Assembly (NCBI GenBank): GCA_041678045.1
Contig: JBAYOV010000014.1
Span: 7,494 to 71,493 of the forward strand
DNA from: UBA2357 sp041678045
GTDB lineage: Bacteria > Pseudomonadota > Gammaproteobacteria > Burkholderiales > Rhodocyclaceae
DNA: 64,000 bases
Direction: 5' to 3'
Position 1 is the first letter of the stretch; every line of letters starts with the position of its first letter. This document shows positions 49,607-58,255 of the stretch, piece by piece. The position numbers and the translations under genes are program-made. The notes beneath the pieces are model-generated. The model was given only the letters and a program-made list of their open reading frames with translations. It searched no databases and was not told the origin of the DNA.

Positions 49607-51193
49607 TCAGAGCAGCCCCTCTATCGGCAGGATCGCAAGGAAGCGGACAAGGCCCCGTTTCAGGATGCCGGTCTCGGGCTCCGCATCGTGGCGGATCTCC
49701 TGTCCGTCGCGGCGCTCGATCCAGTAGAGCTTGCCGGCCTCGGACAGGCGGACTTCGTACGCAATCCCGGCAACCGTCTGGTTGAAGAATTCATCGATCC
49801 GGCGCGCCATGTCCGGGCTTTCGATGACGAAACCGAGCTCCGTGTTGAGCAGCGCCGACCGTGGGTCGAAGTTGAATGAGCCCACGAACACGCGCGCATC
49901 GTCGACGGCAAAGGTCTTGGCATGCAGGCTGGATCCGGAACTGCCGAAAGGCCCGGCATCCGGATGGCGCTCGCCCGCACCGGCCGTCCGGCGCAACTCG
50001 TAGAGCCTGACCCCCGCAGCGAGCAGCGCCTTGCGCCGTTTCGCGTACCCGGCATGAACGGCTGCAACATCGGTGGCATCGAGCGAGTTGGTCAGTATCC
50101 GCAGCGTCACGCCCGCCCGGACCATCTTCGAGAAGACCTCCACGCCGGCTGCGGTGGGCACGAAGTACGGAGAAATCAGTTCGACGGTGTAGGCGGGCCG
50201 CCCCAGGATCTCGTTCAACTGGTAGATCAGCAAGCCGGTGGACGCTGCCTTGCCCAGGCCTTTGGCGGGATCGTCGCTGACCATCCGGGCAGGCGCCCAT
50301 TCGACAGCGAGCTCGCCCTCGAGGAACTCAGCCATGAATCCGGAGTCCCGGATCGCCCGCGCATACCCGGCAGCGGCTTCGGAACCGGCCATGCTTCGAG
50401 CGGCGGCTCCGAATTGCTGCAAGGCCGCGGCATCCACCTCCGGAAGAATCAGCGAAACCGGGTAGGACGACTCGCTGGCCCAGTAACGGTCGAAATCCGC
50501 GGACACATCGTCGACCACCGTGCCCATCGCGAGAACGTCGAGATCGGCGAACAGAACCGGCCCGCCCGCTCCGAAGTACTCGTCGCCCACGTTGCGCCCG
50601 CCGATGATCGTCGCCTGATTGTCTGCCGTGAACGACTTGTTGTGCATGCGGCGATTGACCCGCCTGAAATCGGTGAGAAAGCCGATGGCCTTCGGCCTGC
50701 GCACCACGAACGGGTTGAACAGGCGGATCTCGATGTTCGGATGGGTATCCAGGGCCGCCAGTTCCGTATCCAGGCCGGCCGTGCCGTTGTCATCCAGCAG
50801 AAGCCGGACACGCACGCCCCGATCCGCCGCGACGCGCAGTTCCTCGAGAAGCATCGTCCCGGTGATGTCGCGGCGCCAGATGTAGTACTGGACATCGAGC
50901 GTCTTCTGCGCGAACCGTGCCAGGAGTGCGCGGGCCGCGAAGGCGGCGTGGGCGTCGAGCAGCGAATAGATGCCGCTCTTGCCCGGATGCGCTGCAGCGC
51001 GCGGCGCAATGGCGCGGCCCAAAGCCGTACTCCTGCCCTCGGTCGGACTCAAGGCAGCGCTGGTGCTGCGCCCCTTCAGTGGCGGCAGCGAGCAGCCGGC
51101 CAGCGAGACGGTGAACAAGACGGCGAGCAGGCACGAAGCAAGACCGCCCGTTCGCAAAAGACCGCGTCCCGGCAATCGGCGAACAGCCGTCAT
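49607..51193 (-). CDS. Phospholipase D-family lipoprotein
   Basis: A 528-residue envelope protein with a lipobox (SLAGC, Cys33) and two HKD motifs: MHNKSFTADNQATIIGGRN at about 183 and LHAKTFAVDDARVFVGSFNF at about 424, each with the HxK(x4)D core and following Gly/Ser. This layout resembles ClsC-type cardiolipin synthases and related PLD proteins; phospholipid head-group exchange in the membrane is the likely activity. Its ATG overlaps the ftsH stop by 4 bp, so it is made together with the membrane protease. Confidence 0.85.
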   Translation of the reverse strand: MTAVRRLPGRGLLRTGGLASCLLAVLFTVSLAGCSLPPLKGRSTSAALSPTEGRSTALGRAIAPRAAAHPGKSGIYSLLDAHAAFAARALLARFAQKTLDVQYYIWRRDITGTMLLEELRVAADRGVRVRLLLDDNGTAGLDTELAALDTHPNIEIRLFNPFVVRRPKAIGFLTDFRRVNRRMHNKSFTADNQATIIGGRNVGDEYFGAGGPVLFADLDVLAMGTVVDDVSADFDRYWASESSYPVSLILPEVDAAALQQFGAAARSMAGSEAAAGYARAIRDSGFMAEFLEGELAVEWAPARMVSDDPAKGLGKAASTGLLIYQLNEILGRPAYTVELISPYFVPTAAGVEVFSKMVRAGVTLRILTNSLDATDVAAVHAGYAKRRKALLAAGVRLYELRRTAGAGERHPDAGPFGSSGSSLHAKTFAVDDARVFVGSFNFDPRSALLNTELGFVIESPDMARRIDEFFNQTVAGIAYEVRLSEAGKLYWIERRDGQEIRHDAEPETGILKRGLVRFLAILPIEGLL

Positions 51194-53154
51194 ACCGGAC
51201 GATCGGGCAGTGCCGGCGCCGGCGGCAGGCCGCTTGCATCGAGAATTTCCTGCTCGTCCAGCGACTCCTCTTTCAGCAGCGCCACGACAAGCGCATCCAG
51301 CGCGCTGCGATGCTCGCGGAGCAGGCGCTTGGCGTCTTCATGGCATTCGTGGATGATGCGGCCCACCTCCATGTCGATCAGCTTCGCTGTCTCGTCACTG
51401 TAGGGCTTTTCACCCATGAATCCGCCGCCCTGGCCGGTCCAGCTGTTCTGGCGCGGCGCGAGCTGGACCATGCCGAGCTTGTCGCTCATGCCCCAGCGCG
51501 TCACCATCTGGCGGGCCAGGCCTGTTGCCTGTTCGATATCGTTCTCGGCTCCGGTCGTCTTCGTGCCGTAGACCACTTCTTCGGCCGCACGGCCGCCCAG
51601 CATGCCGACGATCCGGGCGCGCAGATAGGCTTCCGGATAGTTGTAGCGGTCGGTCTGCGGCCTCTGATAGGTCACGCCGAGCGCCTGCCCGCGCGGCACG
51701 ATGGTGACGCGATGGACCGGATCGGCGCCGGGCACGACCAGGCCGAGGATCGCGTGCCCGCCCTCGTGATAGGCCACGCGCTCCTTGTCCGCCTCGCTCA
51801 GGATGATCGGGCGTTCCGGCCCGAGCACGATCTTTTCGAGCGCATCGATGAAGTCCTTGTGGTGCACCTGGTCCTGTTGCCGCCGCGCCGCCAGCAGCGC
51901 CGCCTCGTTGACGAGGTTCCTGATGTCGGCGCCGGACACCCCCGGCGTGGTCTGGGCAATGTCACCCAGGTCGACGTCGTCGGCCAGCGGCACCTTGCGC
52001 GTATGGACCTTGAAGATCGCCTCGCGGCCGGCCTTGTCCGGCAGGTTGACGACCACACGGCGGTCGAACCGGCCGGCACGCAGCAGCGCCTTGTCGAGCA
52101 CGTCGGGCTGGTTGGTCGCGGCCAGCACGATCACCCCTTCACGGCTCGAAAAGCCGTCCATCTCGGTCAGGATCTGGTTGAGCGTCTGCTCCTGCTCGCT
52201 GGCACCGCCGAGCACCGCCTGACCGCGGGCGCGGCCGATCGAATCGATCTCGTCGATGAAGATGATGGCCGGGGCATGCTTGCGCGCCTCCTTGAACAGA
52301 TCGCGCACGCGCGCCGCCCCCACGCCGACGATCATCTCGACGAATTCCGACCCGCTCATCGAAAAGAACGGCACTTCCGCCTCGCCCGCCACGGCGCGGG
52401 CCAGCAGCGTCTTGCCGGTACCGGGCGCACCGACCAGCAGCACCCCCTTGGGGGCAGCACCGCCGAGACGCGTGTACTTCTCCGGATTCTTGAGGAAATC
52501 GACGATCTCGACCAGCTCGTTCTCGGCTTCATCGATACCGGCGACGTCTTCGAAGGTGACCCGGGTTTCGGTCTCCTTGTCGAAGCGCCGCGCAGTGCTC
52601 TTGCCCAGGCCCCCGAAGTTGCCGAACATCCCGCCGCCCTGTCTTGCGGCACGGCGGAACAGCCACACGTAGATGCCGATGATCAGCAGCGCCGGGCCGA
52701 AGGCCGAGAGCAGTGACAGCAGCGGATTGGACTGGGTCTGGATCGGCGTGGCCCGGATGTCGACGCCACGCTCGATCAGCTCGGTTTCGAGGCCCGGGTC
52801 GACGAACAGCGGCAGGATCGTCGTGAAGTTCTCGATGGCACGCGGCTCGGAAACTGCCTGGCCTTTCTCCGCCGGCGGTGTCCACTGCACCACCGACTTG
52901 AACTTGCCCTCGATCGATTCCCCCCGCGTATGGATTGCCTCGACATTGTCCCTGGCCAGTTCGGCCCTGAACACCGTGTAGGAAATCGGCTCCGGTCCCT
53001 GCTGCCCCGGGAAGAACAGGCTCACGATGAAATAGTTGGCGAGCAGCAGCAGGATGAATCCCGCCCAGTTCCTGCGCGGCGGCAGGGAACTGCCGGCAGC
53101 TTCCTTGCCCGACCCGCTTGGGTTCGAGTCTGTTCTGACGTCTCTGTTCGGCAT
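51190..53154 (-). CDS. ftsH: ATP-dependent zinc metalloprotease FtsH (accessory copy)
   Basis: Membrane-anchored AAA+ protease, 654 residues from ATG 53154 (MPNRDVRTDSNPSG). One helix at about residues 31-50 and another at 141-160 flank a periplasmic domain. AAA+ motifs: Walker A GAPGTGKT (about 242), Walker B IIFIDEID, arginine finger in LLRAGRFDRR. The zinc motif HEGGH (about 460) and the late Asp/Glu ligand complete the protease. This context (accessory region, PLD partner) is not that of the essential ftsH next to rrmJ/folP, so a second copy is likely. Upstream frame to 53532 is not used. Confidence 0.92.
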   Translation of the reverse strand: MPNRDVRTDSNPSGSGKEAAGSSLPPRRNWAGFILLLLANYFIVSLFFPGQQGPEPISYTVFRAELARDNVEAIHTRGESIEGKFKSVVQWTPPAEKGQAVSEPRAIENFTTILPLFVDPGLETELIERGVDIRATPIQTQSNPLLSLLSAFGPALLIIGIYVWLFRRAARQGGGMFGNFGGLGKSTARRFDKETETRVTFEDVAGIDEAENELVEIVDFLKNPEKYTRLGGAAPKGVLLVGAPGTGKTLLARAVAGEAEVPFFSMSGSEFVEMIVGVGAARVRDLFKEARKHAPAIIFIDEIDSIGRARGQAVLGGASEQEQTLNQILTEMDGFSSREGVIVLAATNQPDVLDKALLRAGRFDRRVVVNLPDKAGREAIFKVHTRKVPLADDVDLGDIAQTTPGVSGADIRNLVNEAALLAARRQQDQVHHKDFIDALEKIVLGPERPIILSEADKERVAYHEGGHAILGLVVPGADPVHRVTIVPRGQALGVTYQRPQTDRYNYPEAYLRARIVGMLGGRAAEEVVYGTKTTGAENDIEQATGLARQMVTRWGMSDKLGMVQLAPRQNSWTGQGGGFMGEKPYSDETAKLIDMEVGRIIHECHEDAKRLLREHRSALDALVVALLKEESLDEQEILDASGLPPAPALPDRPV

Positions 53155-53249
53155 GTTCACGCGCTCCGTCGGGGAATCACCGGCACCTGCAAGCTGTGCA
53201 CGGATGTAGCGCATTCTGTACCAGTTACCCGGATGCCTGCTGCCCCGCC

Positions 53250-54164
53250 TTACGTGTCCGAACCGGTCAGGCGCTTCTCGAACCAGTGGTCGGCGTACGG
53301 ATTCGTGTTGTACGCAGGGATCTCGCGATAGCCGTTGCGCGCGTACAGCCCGCGCGCCTCGACGAGCTTGCGGTTCGTATCGAGCTGAACAACCTGCACG
53401 CCGGCCTGCCTCGCCTGCTTCTCCAGGGCATCCAGCAAGCGCTGCGCAACCCCGATGCCGCGCGCGGACTTCGCAACCCACATGCGCTTGATCTCGCCGT
53501 AGCCGCTGCCCCCGATCTTCAATGCCCCGCAACCGATCGGCACACCGTCGAGGCGCGCCACGAGAAGCCAGCCCGACGGCGGCACCAGATCGTCCGGCCT
53601 GGCCGCGAGGTAGCTCTGCGGGTCGAAGCCCTCATCGAATCGTTCCTGCAGTTCAGTGTAGTAGGCGCGCAGGCAATCTTCCGACTCCTGGCCGAAGGGG
53701 TCGACGACTTCGATGGTGACCGCCGATGCCCGGAACAAGCGCTCGATCTCGGTCATCGCCGCAAGCAGGCGCTCGCGCTGAGCGGGGCTGAGCGGCTCGA
53801 GCAGCGAGGCGGCCATGTCCTTCGAACGCCGATCGAGCATCGCCCATGCCCTTTTGCCCCTCGCGGCCAGCGTCACCCGGCGCACGCGCCCGTCATCGGG
53901 ATCGCGCCCGGTGGTGATCAGCTTCTGCGCTTCGAGCGCACGGAGCATGCGGCTGAGATAGCCCGAGTCCAGAGCAAGGCGTTCGCGCAAGTCGCGCACC
54001 GTGGCGCCATCCTTGCCGATCTCGAAAAGCAGGCGTGCTTCGCCGAGCGGGCGGCCGGTGCCCAGGTAGTCTTCGCCCAGGGCGCCGATGCGGCGGGTGA
54101 CGGTCCGATTGAAGCGGCGGACCCGGGAAAGCGTATCGTCGTCCGAGAGTGTGCCGTCGTCCAT
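53250..54164 (-). CDS. MarR-GNAT fusion regulator
   Basis: A 304-residue two-domain protein. Residues 15-140 form a MarR winged helix (LRERLALDSGYLSRMLRALE, DGRVRRVTLAARGKRAW). Residues 150-300 form a GNAT acetyltransferase with the acetyl-CoA loop VAKSARGIGVAQRLLDALE and YARNGYREIP. Fusions of this sort are widespread in proteobacteria; target and acetyl acceptor are unknown. A perfect palindrome at 54188-54201 lies 24 bp before its start codon and is the likely self-operator. Confidence 0.88.
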   Translation of the reverse strand: MDDGTLSDDDTLSRVRRFNRTVTRRIGALGEDYLGTGRPLGEARLLFEIGKDGATVRDLRERLALDSGYLSRMLRALEAQKLITTGRDPDDGRVRRVTLAARGKRAWAMLDRRSKDMAASLLEPLSPAQRERLLAAMTEIERLFRASAVTIEVVDPFGQESEDCLRAYYTELQERFDEGFDPQSYLAARPDDLVPPSGWLLVARLDGVPIGCGALKIGGSGYGEIKRMWVAKSARGIGVAQRLLDALEKQARQAGVQVVQLDTNRKLVEARGLYARNGYREIPAYNTNPYADHWFEKRLTGSDT

Positions 54165-54187
54165 TTGCCTGTATCGTTGTCTTTTAT

Positions 54188-54201
54188 CTGACTTTAGTCA
54201 G
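54188..54201. promoter_or_regulatory. Palindromic MarR-type operator
   Basis: CTGACT-TT-AGTCAG, perfect over 6-bp arms, located 24 bp upstream of the start of the MarR-GNAT gene. AT-rich surroundings (TTTTAT before it) could hold promoter boxes for either direction. Confidence 0.65.
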
Positions 54202-54292
54202 GCAAAAGGATACTGTCAATCCGGCGACCCGTCGGCGGCCATCGGGACGTTCATTGCAGATCCACCTCGATTGCCAGGAGCGGCCTGGTGCC

Positions 54293-54517
54293 AGCCTTGC
54301 CGATGTATTCAAGTCCGAATTGACGCACGCCTTCGCTGCCCCCGAATCCTCGTATCAGCCGCTGACTGCGGCCGAGGTGATCGCACGCAACCGGACCTGA
54401 CGAGGTGGTCCGGGTCCAGGAGCCGGCGTCCTGCCGCCTCGACGAGATCTACCGCTACACACGCGCTGGGGCGGGATGCACCAGATCGACCGCTTCCGGG
54501 AAGACTTCGGCCTGTAG
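54293..54517 (+). pseudogene. ParDE/RelBE-type toxin-antitoxin relic
   Basis: The frame ending at TGA 54398-54400 gives SLADVFKSELTHAFAAPESS then YQPLTAAEVIARNRT, like the C-terminal tail of a CopG/ParD-type antitoxin without its DNA-binding N-terminus. Directly after it, VVRVQEPASCRLDEIYRYTR reads like the start of a ParE/RelE toxin, but one base is missing near the start, the ATG is CTG, and the frame shifts again to WGGMHQIDRFREDFGL before a TAG at 54515-54517. Neither gene can be functional. The rest of the 54165-54716 interval (551 bp) shows nothing else. Confidence 0.5.
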
Positions 54518-54716
54518 AGCGGTGCTGGACGGCATCAGGCCAGATCGGCCGAGTCCATGCAGCGCGCGCAGGAACGCGTGCAGCGCAGCCTCGCTCGCGC
54601 ATCCATCGATCCGATCTTCGTAACGCAATCACGCGTTGCCTCATCCAAGGAAGTAGCGGCCCGTGTCGCCGCAAGAACCTGGTCACATCGACCTGGCCAC
54701 GAGAGGGCAACGAATC

Positions 54717-56231
54717 ATGCACAAACACCAACCCGAGGCACTCGGACCGGGCCTGCGGTCTTCACGCCTCTCGCGCCGCATGCTCGGCGCGCTGGCCGCG
54801 GGCTCGCTCGCACTGAGCGCCTGTGGCAGCGGCAGCGACGACTTGAGTCAGGTTCCACGATCGCCGCTCGATCCGGAACTGGTGGCGGCGGGCCAGCAGA
54901 CCTTTCGCCACGACACCTTCGGCAACGAAAGCTTCTGGACCGACGTACTGATGATGAACAAGGTGATCGAGTCGGCGGTGGACCCGCTCACGGCGGCATC
55001 GGTCGGCTTGAAGATCGATGCGGACGCGCTCCCGCCGAGCGTTGTCGAGGGCATCCAGGACGGCTCGATCCCGCTGGACGATCCGCAGACGACGCTGGCA
55101 CTTCTGAAGCTCGATGCCGTGGTCGGCGCGAAGGGGGAGGTCATCCAGGAGGCGGGCGGCAGGCTGGTCCTGAAACGCTTCGGAATCACCTGTGCGCTGT
55201 GTCATTCCTCCGTCTCCAGGGACGTGCACGTTCTGGCCGGTGGAAAAACCGACCTCGCCGGTATCGTCGGCCACCGCCTGGACGGCTGGCCCAATCGCGA
55301 TCTGCAGCCCGGAACCATCATCTCGCTGTCGCCAGCGCTGACGAAGAAACAGGCGGCCGAGTATGCGTCGTGGGCAACGTCGTTCGGTCCCGGTTTCTAC
55401 GATCCGCGCATCAACGTCCATACCGATCCGGGCAGCAACCCCGCCGTGGGCCCGGATGTCGACGCCAACCTGGCCGCCTACAAGGCGGCGGGCGGCAATC
55501 CGGTAGTGATTCCGCCGGCATTCGGTCTGGCAGGCCTGAGCAAGTCGACCTTCACAGGTGACGGGGATACAGCGCATGAACCGGCCGGGCCGGTGTCGTA
55601 CTGGAACCGCTATGTCGGCGTCGTCCAGATGCACGGTCACGGCACGTTCCTGGACGAGCGGCTCGTCATCAACGGCAAGCCTCTGAGCGTCGATCATCGC
55701 ATTGGGGACGATCTCGTCACCGCCATCCTGCCGGGGCTCGAAGCTTACCAATGGTCGATCGACGCGCCGACGCTGGCCAGGGATGGTGCCCGATGGGGGG
55801 TCGCGCCCGACCTCGATATCCCGGCCGTCACGCGCGGCGAAGCCCTGTTCCGGGGCCAGGCGAGATGTGCGAGCTGCCACAGCGGTACGTCGTTCACCGA
55901 TGTGAACACGTCCGGCCTGCACGCGGGCAACGCCAGCGTGGCGCTCGACAAGCGCTACATCAGGTTTTCCGCAACCGGGAAATGGCGCACCTCGCCTCTC
56001 AAGGGCATCTGGCAGCACCCGCCTTACTTCCACGATGGCTCGGGCGCCTATGACCTCGAGGCGGGCGTGTGCAAGGACGGCTCCGGCATCGGCAGCCTGG
56101 CCGGGGCCACCGATCCGGTGAGACAGGATCTGGCGTGTGTCGTCAACCGTTACAACGACCCGACAGAGCAGAACCTGGGACTGAGCGATGCCCAGCGCGC
56201 CGATCTCGTCGAGTACCTGAAGTCGCTGTGA
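54717..56231 (+). CDS. Di-heme cytochrome c lipoprotein
   Basis: A 504-residue exported cytochrome. The signal peptide and lipobox (LGALAAGSLALSAC) suggest an outer- or inner-membrane-anchored lipoprotein. Two heme c motifs: CALCH at about 159-163 and CASCH at about 384-388. The second domain resembles MauG/CcpA-type cytochromes (RTSPLKGIWQHPPYFHDGSG and GLSDAQRADLVEYLKSL), the first carries GQQTFRHDTFGNESFWTDV, seen in RoxA-like enzymes. Start at ATG 54717 preferred over 54663. A role as peroxidase or electron-transfer protein is inferred. Followed by an HxH protein and a cupredoxin on the same strand. Confidence 0.82.
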   Translation: MHKHQPEALGPGLRSSRLSRRMLGALAAGSLALSACGSGSDDLSQVPRSPLDPELVAAGQQTFRHDTFGNESFWTDVLMMNKVIESAVDPLTAASVGLKIDADALPPSVVEGIQDGSIPLDDPQTTLALLKLDAVVGAKGEVIQEAGGRLVLKRFGITCALCHSSVSRDVHVLAGGKTDLAGIVGHRLDGWPNRDLQPGTIISLSPALTKKQAAEYASWATSFGPGFYDPRINVHTDPGSNPAVGPDVDANLAAYKAAGGNPVVIPPAFGLAGLSKSTFTGDGDTAHEPAGPVSYWNRYVGVVQMHGHGTFLDERLVINGKPLSVDHRIGDDLVTAILPGLEAYQWSIDAPTLARDGARWGVAPDLDIPAVTRGEALFRGQARCASCHSGTSFTDVNTSGLHAGNASVALDKRYIRFSATGKWRTSPLKGIWQHPPYFHDGSGAYDLEAGVCKDGSGIGSLAGATDPVRQDLACVVNRYNDPTEQNLGLSDAQRADLVEYLKSL

Positions 56232-56338
56232 GGCCCCCGATCCGCCCGTGGCGAGCCTGCCGTTGAAACGGATCGCGGCAGGCTCGCATCCAATGGATGA
56301 GGCGCGGCAATTTCGGCCGCGCATTGATGGAGATGATC

Positions 56339-56767
56339 ATGACTCGTTTTCCCGTGCTCGCGACGGCGGCCGTGACCGCGTTGATGTTCTCCGCCGGCTT
56401 CGCCGGCGCGGCGGACAGCTCGATCCAGAGCGCCCCGCCCGCAACGCCATACAAGGCTGTCAGTTCGCTGGTGAAGCTCCCGGATTTCATTCCAGGCCTG
56501 GGCCAGCTGTTCGTCGATCCGGCCACCCTGCCGGCGGGCCCGTTCCTGGGCTATGACCGTGATGGCAAGCTGGTCACGACGACCTACATGATTCCACTGT
56601 CGATGATGAAGTCGGACATGAACCTCGATGACCTGAAGGCGCCGGCCGGCGTCATCGACCACGTGGACATTCAATACAACGCCGGCCACCCTGGCGTTGC
56701 CGAACCCCACATCCACATCGTGCTGTGGAACGTACCGGTCGCTCAAGAAGACCGCGTCGCGAAATGA
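56339..56767 (+). CDS. Exported HxH protein, possibly TTHB210/DUF5602-like
   Basis: A 142-residue protein with a signal peptide ending GFAGA (about residue 24). The core carries GPFLGYDRDGKLVTTTYMIP, then VDHVDIQYNAGHPGVAEPHI and HIVLWNV, a His-rich metal-binding-like segment. The pattern is reminiscent of TTHB210-like (DUF5602) proteins known from Thermus, where a gene of this kind is controlled by an ECF sigma factor; an ECF gene lies close by here, but the assignment is tentative. Start at ATG 56339; an in-frame ATG at 56297 is also present. Its stop overlaps the cupredoxin start by 4 bp. Confidence 0.65.
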   Translation: MTRFPVLATAAVTALMFSAGFAGAADSSIQSAPPATPYKAVSSLVKLPDFIPGLGQLFVDPATLPAGPFLGYDRDGKLVTTTYMIPLSMMKSDMNLDDLKAPAGVIDHVDIQYNAGHPGVAEPHIHIVLWNVPVAQEDRVAK

Positions 56768-57294
56768 GCACATCCAGATTCGAATTACCCCGCCGCCGGG
56801 TTCTGTGGGCCGGCGGCGGAATGCTGCTCGCGGCAATGTGGCCGCCGACTGCGAATGCGCACGCAGCCGGTGAAATCGAGATCGCCTTGTCCGGCACGGT
56901 CAACGGTGCCGAAGTGTGGTTCCGGCCGCGCGGCCTGCTGGTTCAGCCGGGACAGGCGGTGCGCTGGATCAACCGGGATCAGGGCAACGTTCACACGACG
57001 ACGGCCTATCATCCCGACAACGGCAAGCCGCTGCGCATCCCGCCGGGGGCCAAGCCCTGGGATTCGGACTACCTCATGCCCGGCGAGTCATTCGTGAGGG
57101 TGTTCGAGGTGCCGGGTGTCTACGACTACTTCTGCATCCCGCACGAGCATGCGGGCATGGTGGCGCGCATCGTGGTGGGCACGGCGACTGCAGGGGTACG
57201 CCCCTACGCTGATACCGATGCCCGCCTGCCTCCCGCCGCACTGGCGAACCTGGTCGACGTGGCGACGATCCTGAAGCGATCGCCCATCGACTGA
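56764..57294 (+). CDS. Tat-exported cupredoxin
   Basis: A 176-residue type I copper protein of the plastocyanin/azurin superfamily. The twin-arginine signal (PRRRVLWAGGGMLLAAMW) runs to residue 33. Copper ligands: His77 (in NVHTTTAYH), then Cys124, His127 and Met132 (FCIPHEHAGM), with exact C-x2-H-x4-M spacing. The protein should carry one electron between periplasmic partners, most likely the cytochrome encoded upstream. Start overlaps the stop of the HxH gene by 4 bp. Confidence 0.9.
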   Translation: MSTSRFELPRRRVLWAGGGMLLAAMWPPTANAHAAGEIEIALSGTVNGAEVWFRPRGLLVQPGQAVRWINRDQGNVHTTTAYHPDNGKPLRIPPGAKPWDSDYLMPGESFVRVFEVPGVYDYFCIPHEHAGMVARIVVGTATAGVRPYADTDARLPPAALANLVDVATILKRSPID

Positions 57295-57335
57295 CGGAAT
57301 CGCCCATCGGTTGACGGGGCACCCGTCGATCGGAT

Positions 57336-58046
57336 TCAGGCTCCTGAAACCCCCGATTCACGCAACCGGGCATGGACGCCGGCGACGATGCGGTCGCAGC
57401 GCTCGCCGGCGAACGAGAACGCCCTGCCCGCCGACAGGTCGATGTCCTGCTGCAATGCCTTGTGCAACAACCGGCGCGCGCGCATGTAGCGCACGCGTAC
57501 CGTAGCCTGCGACACGTCCAGCGTGGCCGCGACTTCGGCGAACGACAGGCCTTCGACTCCGCGCAGCATGAAGACCGTACGGTAGTGGTCGGGCAATTCG
57601 TCGATGCGCCTCTCGATCAGGCGGCGCATCTCGGTGCGATAGGCCAGTTGGTCGGGTTGGTCCGGCTTCAGTAGGCTCATGAAGTCACCCTGCGTCGCAA
57701 TGATGTGATCCGCCTGCTCATCGGATTCAATCGGTTGGATGGCCGCATCGAGAGATTTGTTTCTCCGGTGGCACATCAGTGCTTCGTTGATGGCGATCCG
57801 CGTCAGCCAGGTGAGCGGCGCCGCGTTACCTCGGAAGTCGCGCAGATGCCTGTAGGCTTTCAGCCAGGCTTCCTGCACCGCTTCCTCGGCATCGGCCTCG
57901 TTGTGCAGAATACCGCGGACAGCCCGATAAAGCCGCTGATTGTGGCGCTGCATCAGTGCGTCGAATGCGCGCATGTTGCCGGCCGCAACCTGTTGTATCA
58001 ACGTCAGATCATCAACGGACGTCGAGTCGGTCGTCGCTTCGTCCAT
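57336..58046 (-). CDS. ECF RNA polymerase sigma factor
   Basis: A 236-residue extracytoplasmic-function sigma factor. Region 2 shows DALMQRHNQRLYRAVRGIL and DAEEAVQEAWLKAYRHLRDF; region 4 shows LPDHYRTVFMLRGVEGLSFA and AATLDVSQATVRVRYMRARR. Start at ATG 58046 (MDEATTDS), though a frame continues to 58172. No anti-sigma gene is adjacent. It converges with the cupredoxin gene; control of the cytochrome/HxH/cupredoxin cluster is a guess from proximity. A C-terminal extension of about 40 residues (RAFSFAGERCDRIVAGVHA) follows region 4. Confidence 0.88.
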   Translation of the reverse strand: MDEATTDSTSVDDLTLIQQVAAGNMRAFDALMQRHNQRLYRAVRGILHNEADAEEAVQEAWLKAYRHLRDFRGNAAPLTWLTRIAINEALMCHRRNKSLDAAIQPIESDEQADHIIATQGDFMSLLKPDQPDQLAYRTEMRRLIERRIDELPDHYRTVFMLRGVEGLSFAEVAATLDVSQATVRVRYMRARRLLHKALQQDIDLSAGRAFSFAGERCDRIVAGVHARLRESGVSGA

Positions 58047-58255
58047 ACGGTGGCGCCTCGCCTCCGGAATCGGTGCAATCGATGCGCCTGGGTGGAACCT
58101 GGGAATCAGTCTACTGCGTTCCAGTAGCTGCCGCCAACAGCCGAGTGGCCTCGCTGCCAGCCCTTCCCCCAACCGCTTCTGGCCACGCGTTCAACGGTGG
58201 ATCCCCGCATGCCCTTGAACGAACCCCAGGAGAGATTCATTCAACGGGCTCGCCG

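Noticed and set aside
54088..54816. Plus-strand frames of 130-330 codons before and over the cytochrome gene
   Set aside because: They cross the toxin-antitoxin relic or run in the wrong frame over the cytochrome, with Arg/Ser-rich noncoding composition.
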